Below, in pieces: positions 25,824 to 37,800 of a stretch of DNA of 48,564 nucleotides. The DNA comes from a virus. The notes under the pieces are model-generated. The model saw only the letters and a list, made by a program, of their open reading frames with translations. It was not told where the DNA came from and searched no databases. A program made the position numbers and the translations under genes. Every line of letters begins with the position of its first letter. Positions within the stretch are counted from its first letter, which is position 1. The stretch lies in IMG/VR virus record IMGVR_UViG_3300007345_000066, positions 1 through 48,564 of that record; one strand, 5' to 3'.

Positions 25824-28800
25824 TCAATAATCATAATTTGAAAATTTTAGAGCATTAAATCTTTGAACAACTGGATTGTTTTGATTTATCGTTTGGTCAA
25901 TATTAAACTCTTTTGGAAATACTCTCTTATCCAAATTATCAATTTTTCCCCAACTAAATTCAGCAATATTACCATCTATCGAAATATCATTCGCAGGTAA
26001 AGTTGGTACGGAATCCAAATTAGCAACTGCACAAAGAATTCTATTGACAAATAATAGAGATCCATAAAAATTGGAATTAACTGTAATAATTTGCGAGTCT
26101 ATGACTTGATAGACATTATCTAAATTGGAAGAATTTGATAGTATAGATCCAGTATTCTTGAAAGAAGAGTTTGGAGAATTTCCAACTCTTGAATTGTATA
26201 AACGCAAATAGTCTCCTGCTTGTAGTTGACTTATTGTTATTGCAGAACCAACAACAGTATCTCCAATATAAACTTCATCTCTCAGAATCGAATCTTCTGG
26301 AATATATAAATCCAATGAAATTCCGGGTGGTTCTCCAGGTATTGTAACCCTATCGGCTGTAGATATTCCAACAACAACTCCATAATCACCTGCAAATTGA
26401 ACATCTCTTATGACTTCAGTAATTGAAGTTGGTGGATCAATTGACACTTTTGGTTCATTAATTTCAATGACCTCATATATTATTGGAGTTTTCAAACGAT
26501 AGTTTCTAAATGTTTGTCCAATTCCAGGATTATCAAAAGTATCTACGTAAACAATATCGCCAACAGAATATCTAAATCCTGCATTTACTATATCAATATT
26601 TGCAGAGTCAATAATTAAATTTTCAGTGATTGGATCAACAATTAAATTAACATCAATTGAGGCATTTAAACCAATTCCAGTTTGACTATTAAGTCTTGCG
26701 CCACTAAAAGTTCCATTACCCTCATTTATTACCGGAGGATATCCAGTACCATTCTTCACAACTCTCAGTTTCTTTATTGGACCATAAGTATACCCAACTC
26801 CAGAATTTGTGACTGTAATGCTATCAACTTGCCCTGCGCTGATATTTGCAGTTGCTGTGGCATATTCTAAAGAATCTGTCGAAGAAACTTCCGCACTAAA
26901 TCCCGACTCAAATAAACTTACTTCCTCTCCAATAACAAATGAATGTAAATTAGTGGGAAGAACTTCAATAACATTATCTGTAGTTATTCCCGCAAGAATT
27001 CCAGATGCTCCACTAATACTTCCTAAAATTTGTTCCCCTATAATAGCAGTTGAAACTCCAACAGTAGATATAGTTCCTGTAATATTTGCAATATTTACCA
27101 ATTCAATTGTTCTTGGTAATGGATTTGATAAGAATGGATATTGAATAGTAACATTTGGAACACTCTCATATCCACTTCCACCATCAATAACGGGAATACT
27201 TATAATTTCACCATTAGAAACTTGACATGTTCCTGCTATTGCTGGAGTCTTTTCTCTAGAATCTATAATTTTAATAACATTTCTTTCATTTTCATCTATT
27301 TGTTCAGCTGCATTGTCAAAAAATGGTTTTAGTGTATCAACATAGAATTTAGTGCTATTTAATTCAATATCACTAATAAGATTTGCTGAGGGTAAAATAC
27401 TTGGTTCATAATATACTCTATCTTTACCAATAAATTGATTATCAATAACAAAATCTTCAGTTTGTTTTGCGATAGTTATTGGTCTAAGTAATTCAAAGTC
27501 ATTACTTATTCCCCTATCATTATAAATTAATGTGTTTACAAAATCAGAAGATACAACATCTGAAACAATTCTTTCATTTTGAATGAGTTTCTTATCGTCA
27601 CTAGTAATGAATATAGAATCTCCAATTTTTACCGACTCTAATACATCAACATCTACAACATCAGTGTCACCATTTCCTCTATAGAATATTATGGAAACAG
27701 TGTCTCCAAATTTGGGAGCTTCGGGGAAAGTAATAATACTTCCACCAGTAAAAGTATATCCCTTTCCTGGAACTTGTAAAATGTCATTATATAAAACTAA
27801 TAATACTGCTTGAATATCAATGTTAGAACCTTTTTTAGCTCTAATTGATTTTTGCTCACCATTAATTTTGATTGGGAAAACTCTTCTAGAATTATCAAAT
27901 AAATCATCAAAATTATCAATAACTTGCAAATCTCCTATAGACCAAGCAGAGAATTTTGTATCATATACATCATCGATAAACAATTTGAATTCTTCAAATG
28001 CAGTTGACTGATCAAGAGGTATTCCAGTTAGTCCTCCAGTTGGTACAGTCAATACCTCAAATGGTCTATATCCATATCCATTATTTGTAAATTTAAAGTC
28101 AATAACTCTGCCTTCCTCTCCAACAACCAAATTAATTTTTGCTCCAGTTCCTATTCCAATAGAAGGTGAAGTTGAACTATAAATTAACGGAATTTCATAA
28201 TATCCTATTGGAGAATCAAATACAATTTCTGGAGGAGAAAATCTTCTTATAGTTACCTTTTCATTAGATAAAATATTGGAAGTTAATGGAGTATCTATAG
28301 TTATAAAAGTATTTCCAATTCCCACAATTTTTACATTTTTATCATTGTTTATTGAAATATAATTGTTTATATTGTTTATATTTCTTACAGTGTTTACATA
28401 AACTACAGTAGAACCAATAGATGATGGTTCTGAAGATAAAGTTTCAAATACATCATAAAAACTAGTAAATGATATTCCAGGATTGACAAAATTTATATTT
28501 GTTGAAATTGAACCGGAAATTACCGTGGTAAATCCAATATAGTTTACATCATAATCTACAGTACTTTCAGTTCTAATTCCAATATCTACAATTTCAGAAG
28601 TCAATTCAGTTAATTTTATAGAAACTATAGAACCTGAAGGAATATCTTCATCCAAATTATCAGATAGTGTAATAGTAGAAGTAATAGGATCGTATGATGA
28701 GATTTCCAAATCATTGCAAATAGTTCCTATTCCAGTACTGCATAAAGGTCTTGATGAATATGGAAGTTTATCAAACAAACTTCTTTCTTCGTTTATAGTT

Positions 28801-31800
28801 AATATATTTGAACCGGAAGAAGAAATTGTTGAAGTAGTAACAAAAATTTCCTTCCCATCAACCAATCTATAACCACTTCCAGTTGATCCGATTGTTATAT
28901 TCGAAATTGATCCAGTGTTATCAATAGTAACTGATGCTCCTGGAGTCCTCAATGTCTGATATCCATGCCCAAATGTTGATCCAGTACTGACTATTATTCC
29001 ACCAGAAGGTAAATTTGTTGAATTTATATCTTCAAGATTAGAAACTTCTTGAGATTGTTTGAATATTATTGTTGGATCTCCACCAGGAGTTTGACCTAAA
29101 GTAAATGCTCCATCTATATTTCTCTGTTCATCAAAAGGTATCTGTAGAATATTTTTAATGAGAACAAATAAATTCGAAGTAGAAACTCCGCTGAGAGCTG
29201 GATCGGTTGATGTTAGTGTAAACTCACTTCTAATACCAGTAAACTGCTCGGAAATATCATCAACTAAAACATTATCGGAATATGTTGGACTCAATCCATT
29301 AATTTGACCTGATTTATTAAATATCCTTCCAGAGAAAGATGAACTTGTCGAAATTCCTACAAAATCAACCTCATCTGGTTTAGGATCTTTTGGTGTGATG
29401 GGAACTTTACCATATGGAGCATCATAAAAATGAATTGTATTATCAACAATATTATAATCTCCAGAATATTTTGTACATCCAGCACCAATATCATGAGTGG
29501 ATGGCAATGTTCCCAACCAGAATCTATTTACCAATAATGTATTAGTTGCACCAAATCCAACAACTTTAACGCGGAGTATTTCATCATCAACTCTAAATAC
29601 GTCACCACCAACAAAAACATCTGGATTTGTAACTTTTACCCTAACATCTTTTAGACCCAAAGGTTCTGCCAAAGTAGTTTCAAATGAAGTTGAAACTATA
29701 GGAGATTGGATCATATTGTCAATAGTAATTAATGATCTTTCATTCCCTCTTTTTCCAGTTAAAGTATGAGTTGTTCCTGTTCCATATGAAATCAAATCAA
29801 GATAATCTGGAACAGATTTTAGTGCTTGAGATGCAGAAGCTGCGACTCTAACACTTAAATTATTATCTTTAATAATGTAAAGTTTTGTAGGTAGTATATC
29901 AGTCAATCCTATTCCAGGAACTGAAGTTAAAGCAATTCCAATTGGATCATCACCATTAGTATCATAAGTAACTTCTTCACCAGTACTGAAGTAATGATTT
30001 GGAATAATCAACTTATCATTATTAAGATCAACTGATGTAAAACTTGATGCATTAAAAGTTCTTCTTAAAATAGGATATCCATCATAGAATAAATCAAACT
30101 TTCTTTTAATTTCATTCTGAGTTCCAATATAATCCGTGGTATATGAATTAATTTGTGATTCATTTAAATCTAAAATCAATTCATCAGGATTTTCTGGATT
30201 TTCCGTAATAGTCTTAACGCCTTGATAGAAAAACTTAATAGCAATATTTTCACCAGCAACTGCAGGTGTAAATGATAATATGCAATTTTTACCGGAAACG
30301 GAAACACTAAAATCTCCAAGTGTATTTACGGTTGGATCATTTAAAACACTACCATAAACAGTAATATATGCATCAGAATCATTATTAACAGTTACAATTT
30401 CAAGAGCTTGGAGTTTTGAATTAAATCCTCCAAAATTTGAAGTGACAACAGCATAATAATATGCTCCACCATAAACTCTATTATGACGATGAACTTCAGC
30501 AGTATTTGTTGTTATTCCAATATTTACAATTCCACTTTCAAGTCTAGTATTTGAAAGAACTAGAAGATCTGTATCAATAGCATCAAAGTCAGTATCAATG
30601 GAGGTTGATACCGTATTAACTTCTAGTGTGGCACCATAAGATACTGAAGGAGTTGCTTCTACGATAATATCGTCTCCAGAAATTCTTGCAGAATATGCCG
30701 CATATCCAATTGGAGGATTTAATGCTTTTGTAAATAATTTTCCATATTCTGTTATATAAACATCATTACCATCACTAACAATATTAAGTTCCACAGATTC
30801 TCTATAATCACCATTTTCATCATTTAATGTTGTCAGCAATTTATTTGCTTTGTATTCAGTTCCAACTCTAGCAATTTCAATTGCAGATGTGGTTCCGGCG
30901 GAAATTGATGCAGTTTGGTTTGTAAAAGTAACAACTGTACCTAAAGAATAAGTTTCTTGAGAAGTTGACCCCAATCCAACAAATGTATCAAATAAACTAT
31001 AAGATACAAGTTCAATATCAAAATCATTAAATTCAAAGTCAAATGGATTGAATGTAATTTCTCCAAAGAATCCTCTAATTCTAAATTCAAATGTCCCCAA
31101 CTCCCCAAAAGTTTCTACTTGACCATATTGTCCAATATAACCTTCCAAATCATCATGAATTAAAGAAATTAAACCAAATTGCCTTTCATTAAAGAATAGT
31201 TTATCTTTAACATATGCAAAGTATTTTCTATATCTAGTCTGGAATATTGGGAATTTGTCAACAACAACAAATCTCTCATCTCTTGGTACATTATTAAATT
31301 GACTACTAATATCCTCAATCACCAAAACTCTATTATTAATAGATTCTGCATAGTCTTGAACAGGTATTGTATTAAATACCACTTGGTCAGATACAGTTCT
31401 ACCATCAAGAAGGTATGTATTTTCTGAAACCATATCAAAATCAACATATGAATTGATATCAACAATTGAGAATATATCAGAAACTGAGTTCAATTCGGAA
31501 TATGAAATTGAAGTTCTGTTTACTTCATCTGGTGTAGATTCAACTTCAAAAGTTGAAAACTTTTTAAATCCGGAAGCATGATTTAAACTTGATACAGCAT
31601 CTTGCCATTCAGAAAACTGAGTTTTTGATTTCAGGTCATATGAGAAATATTGATAGTAAAAACTATCTTGTATTCTTTGAGTATTATCATTCAAGAATCC
31701 AACTCTGGTATCCCATCCTCTAGATACCACGGAAGAAGACCCAACCTTATATTCTGCATCATAGAACTGAACTTTTCCAACTATTCCACTCAAATTTGAT

Positions 31801-34800
31801 GTTCTTCCCGTAATTCTGTCACCAGTTATAAATTTATCCCCAGAAAGAACGCTTACAAATTCATTGTCTCTATCCCAATATTCTACTATTCCAGTAAATC
31901 CACTAGAAGTAAATACCTCTTCTCCAAGAATAAAGTTATTTTTCTGAAGAGTTATATTAAAAGTTGGGAAATATTTTTCTGGAACAAAATATCCAAACGT
32001 ATTTACAGGTCTATATTCTCCAGGAATTTCATCTCCTTCAAGATATTCTGACATATCAATAGAAAATCTAGAAACATTTCCACCAATACCCTTAGCAACA
32101 TTACTGACTGTGAATAATGCATAATTATAATTTGAAGAATTAATTCCCTTAACATTTTCATTAAAGGTTACTTCATTTGTTATTGGATCTACATTGACAT
32201 CATTTACTTTGAAGTTTTCTAATAGAACTCTATCTCCATCATCGAAAGGAAAATCTGCAGTTGAACTAAACCCTTGATTTAAAGTAAATGTTAAAATCTT
32301 ATCTTCAGGAACGTAACTTACAGAACTTACAGTAATTCCATTGGAATTGTTAATTGGAATAATTATAGGAGTTTTATTAAACAATCCAGAACTATTTTGA
32401 ATTATTTCAACCTTAACTTCTTCAGGAACAAATTTTAACTCAGATTGAGTATCGACCTTTCCAGACAACCCATCAATAACGACTAGATTTGGAGTAAGAG
32501 TATAATCCTTACCAGTAGAAACAACCTTAATACTTTCAAAAATACTTAAAGGCTCAACATTAATCAATTGAGGAAGATTTCCAGTGGGACGTAAACTATA
32601 GTCAACACTATAATCAAATCCGATATTCTTAAGATCTACTTTTGCCACAGATCCAATCTTATTACTGGATGGGAATAATAATGCACCTGTACCTGTTTTA
32701 GAGGTAATAGAAGTAATTCCTGGCAAAACTCTGTACTTTCTATCTCTAGAAAGAACAGAAGCTTTTGTTATTTCCCCAAGAGTTGAATAAGAGTCTGTAG
32801 TATATAAAATAGATGCATTTGTTCCAGAATAAAAAGATTTTTCAGGTTTCTTTTTTAAGAAATAATCAAAAAATGAAGTTCCTGTAAAAGAAACTTTATT
32901 ATGACCAGAATATACACTATCCAAAATAGTTATTGTGCTATTTTCTTTAATATTATCATCATCAATTCTATATTCAGTTTTTGAAATTGGAACGCTTAAT
33001 GAAGTATTAACTAGTGTAAGCTTATAATATAATTTTTTAGGTGTGGTGTCATTTATTGATAAAGTTACTTTTGCATTATTTGTAACTCCTATAACACCAG
33101 TTTTAGTTACTTCAAAAGATGAATCATCTTTAGTCTTTAAAAACTTTTGCAAGAAATTTTCATCTTCATAAATGTCAAAGTCAAATGCAGGAACACTTGA
33201 TTGATTGCTTATGAAAGAAAGTGAAGAATCGGTCAAATCAAAATTGACAGTATCATTTCTATAAAGGTTTATGTTTGGATTAACTTCGGATATTTCCCCA
33301 AATAATGGAGTTGTAAGATCAATAACTACTGGATTCCTTCTAATAGACTCCTCATATGTAAGTGATAATTTAAATTCATTTTCATTTTCCACAACAACAT
33401 AATAAATTTTATCATTCTCAAGGTCTGTTGGAGATAATGTATTATGAATAATCTTTTGTCCTGTAAAGTAACCATGATTATTAATAATTAATGTATTTTT
33501 ATCGAGGTTGGTATTATTATAAGATTTGGGATTAAATACTAGTCTTCTATTTGCATCATTATATTTTACTTTTACACTTATTTGTTCATTCGATTTAAGA
33601 TTGACAAAAATATTTTCATTGTAAAATAGTGATGGATCTGATGAAGTATTTACTCTAGCAATATTTCTAGTCAAAATACCTTTTTGAACTTCCAAATCAG
33701 TTCTAAAGCTATGATAATCTCTAGTTCCCGAAGATACAAAATATAATAACGACTCATTAGTTTCTGGATTTAAATATTCTCCTGTTGTACTCAAACCAAC
33801 ATATTGTGTAGAAATTCCAATATGATTTTCATCAAATGCATATGCATAAAGATTATCAAAATCATCTAAAGCAACGGGACCACTTACTAAAATTGATGAT
33901 CCACCATTATTTTTGTATAATAACCTATCCCCAGTCTTAATTCTGTGGTCCTTTAAGTATATACTTCTTGAAGGAATGCTTCTAGTAATCCATTTATCTA
34001 CATAAGAAGTAACACCAGAACCCGCAATTGAAATTATTTGATCAGTAGTAAGGGAAGATACATTATAATCTAAAACAATTGAATTTATACCAACATTAAG
34101 AACTTTTATCTTATCAATTATTGAATTGAAAGTAGTATCTGTAGATCCTGTCAGAGAAACATAATCTCCAACTCTAAATGCAGATACATTTGTTAAATTG
34201 TTAAACACCAAACCAACTTTAAAATTTGGATCATTTGCAACTAAACTATCAGAAGAAATTCCGCATTGGTAGTTTGATGAATTTTTTTCAATAAATGCAT
34301 TTGTTGTAGTAGTTCCAACACCAACAGAAATTTCTGGATTAAAATATAATTCTTTATTTACGGGATAATCCTTTTCTCCAGAATATGTAATTGTTGAGTT
34401 ATTATCAACAGATGAAACACTAATAACTCTAGGGTCTTCAATAAGACTGGTTCCCGAAGGATATGATGTTGTAACACCACTTCTCAAAACTCTAATTTGA
34501 GAATTTATTGGGTCTACATTTAAGATTTTGAAAAATTCTACATCATTTCCATTAAATATCTTATATACATCATTAGATCTAATTGCTGTTGGCTTTAAAT
34601 TGCCAACAACTGTTATTTTTTCAGATTCATTTGGAGTAGACACTCCAAGTTCTTGATTTAATACAAGTCTATTTGAGGTAACATCAACAATAGACGTTAC
34701 GTTTTTTTCTTTATTTGTAAGGAGTTCATTCAGACCAATAATATTTACAACATCATTATCGTTTAAACCATGTGGTGAAGAGGATATTCCAATAATAGTG

Positions 34801-37800
34801 TTTTTATTATTTGATGTCCCAAATTCAACATTCTCTATTCCAAATGAATCCAATATAATCGAAGTAACGTCCTTACCCTTTACTTCAGAAACCTCGGCAA
34901 AAGATTTATTCCCATTTTCATCTTCACCAAATTCTATAATATCTCCTACCTTATAATTTTCTCCACCAGATATGACATCAACTGTTTCAATTATACCTCT
35001 TTGAGTTCTAGAAACACTATTCAGTTGATTTTCATATTCAATTGGATTAAAAATGTAATTATAAGTAGAAGTATCGCTAAGTAAATTGTATTGGTTTGTA
35101 TTTCTTATAAGTTGATTTTCTTCAAATGAAATTATATTTTGATTTGCACTTATATCAAAATTAAAGTCTATTACTTTCGACTTAAAATAATTTCCAATAA
35201 AATATGGGAAACTAGGTCTAAGGTAAGTTGTGCTGAATTGAGCATCATATCCACCCAAAGATGAAAAATATGCATATATTCCATTTGGAAACTCTGGTGT
35301 TACACAAAATCTTCCATTATAATCATCAAGATCACCATCTCCAACAAAAACATAGTCCTCAACAAAAAATCCTAAAGGAAAATCATTCAAACTTGGTCTA
35401 TTTGTACCAGATATTGTTCGATAACCTGTACTTAATTTTTTAATTGAACCTCCACCAGAAGGATTTGCAAATCCAAATGGACCATAAATTGGATTTCCGT
35501 CATATGCCCACCCAATAATAGGAGAGTGATATTCTGATGTTATAGATTCTCTTCCATCAACAATCTCAAGATCTTTTTTATAAAAATCATTACCACCAAT
35601 TCTTTTAGAAACAAGTAAGTCTTCTCTTAGTCTTCTTGGAGCATATGAATGAGTTATTTGAGTAATTCTTTCGCCATATTCATTTTTAGTATCAAGTAAA
35701 AATACATCATTATTCAATATTTGCTTTTTCAGAATTGCTCTTTCAACAGAATTGACATTCCACTTTTGAATTACCGCATCAAAAGAAGCGCCAGAACCTG
35801 AAGAAATAACATTTAAAAGTGTTCCATTGGTTTTATAGTTTATACCTTCAGAAATTACATTTACTTCAACAATTCTTCCATTGGAAATAATTGGTACTAG
35901 TTTTGCCCCACTCCCCTCACCTTGTATTTCTATAGTAGGAGTTGAATTGTAAAATGAACCACCATTAACAATCAATACTCTCTTTATTTGTCCATTTGAA
36001 ATAATTGCTTTCAACTCAGCGCCCGAACCATTTCTAACCTCAATATTTGGCTGTCTGTTATAATTTAATATATCAGAAGAACCATAATTTAAACCAGAAT
36101 TTTCGATGCAAGTCGATACAATAGAACCCCTAAATGCGGGAATAATATTTGGTTTAATATCATCAAGAGGTAAAGACTTATTCTTAAAATTACCAACAAT
36201 ATCAACTCTTATTGGTCTATAGTTTATTTCATAAGAACCAGAACCAAAATTTTCAAAGTTTACAAAAATACTTCTTTTTAAGTTGAAATCTGGCGGATTT
36301 CCTGGAACTGTATTAATTCCACACAAATTAAATTCGTTAGAATTTATTACATTTACATAATATTCTGTATTTGTTGATAATCCAGATATGGGAGATCCAC
36401 TAGAATTATATACTATAACCTCTCCCGTTTTATATCCATGATCTTCAATTTTTATAGAATTTTTATATAAATCTACATTCGAATTTGAAAATACGATCTT
36501 TTTATTGGTATAATTTTCTCCGGTTCTTGTAATTTTTATAGAACCTATAGTTGATTTTTTGTTAGCACTTTTCAAAAAGTGCTTTCCTGAAGCAAGAGAA
36601 TCTAATTCAAACTCAATTGCATTTTCTCTATTAATAGAATCTGTAAAGTTTTTATATACCTTTAGAGTAAAATCTGTTTCCGGAGAAACAAAATAATCAA
36701 TTTCTCTTTCCAATCCTTCAAGAGGAGCGTCGGTGTAATCATATAAAATTCTTTCACCCTCATAAAATTTATGTTTTATACTAAAAGTTATATTTCCTGA
36801 TGTTGGAGTTGCAGTCGTAACATCTATTTGATTAGTATTTGCAACAAATTCTACAAAATGATCAAAAACTGTCATTTCAGGAATTGCTATTGCACCAAAT
36901 CCATTTCCTCCTGATATTTTTATTTCAGGAATTCCATCCCAATCAAAACCACCCCCTAAAACGTCAATTTTTTCCAAAAATCCTTGAACATGAGATATTA
37001 CAGAAGCTCCAGTTCCTGATTTGTCAGAAATATTTAAAATTGGTGGATTTATTACATCATATCCAGAACCCAAAGACTTTACATCAATTTTTTGTATAGA
37101 TCCATAATATATAAAATCATTTGACTTATAATTAGCAATCTCAACTCCATTTGCCAAAACGCCAATAGTTCCCGAAGGTGTTAAAGTTTTTTCTTTAGGT
37201 ATTTCTGGAGAAGATACTTTTTTGAAAATATTTTTTGGAGAAATTTTTCTAGAAAAATTCTGATTAGAATTTTCACTTTGATTTTGGAAAAATATTAATT
37301 CATTGGTAGACTTAAATATTTTATTCTGATTTCCAGTAAGTTTAGAAGTTGGAGAATTTACTGAAACATCAATAAAAATATTATTATCAAGATTACTTCT
37401 ACTACTTGAAAGTTTTATTTTTGTGGAATTACTAAATGTACCCAATGCTTTGACATAGTAAACTCCATTTGCAATATTTAAAGAATTGACTCCTTCTCCA
37501 CTTTGATAATACAAAGCATCCCCAGTAACAAAGGCATTTTTTCCAATATTTAAAACCTTATCTAAAATTTGAGGATTGCTTGGGTTTTGTTCTTCACTAA
37601 TAAAGAAATCTTCACCCAAAACAACAGTATCATCAGTAATAATTAATGATTCCTTTCCATATTTTGGTAAAGATTGTGATGCAAGATATAAACTTCCACC
37701 AGAATCTCTATAAGTATTTTGAGTGTCAGTAATGTAGATATCATTATTATCAAATACTTCAGAATTATAATTGTAAGTGAATTTAGAAATTTCTCTTTCA

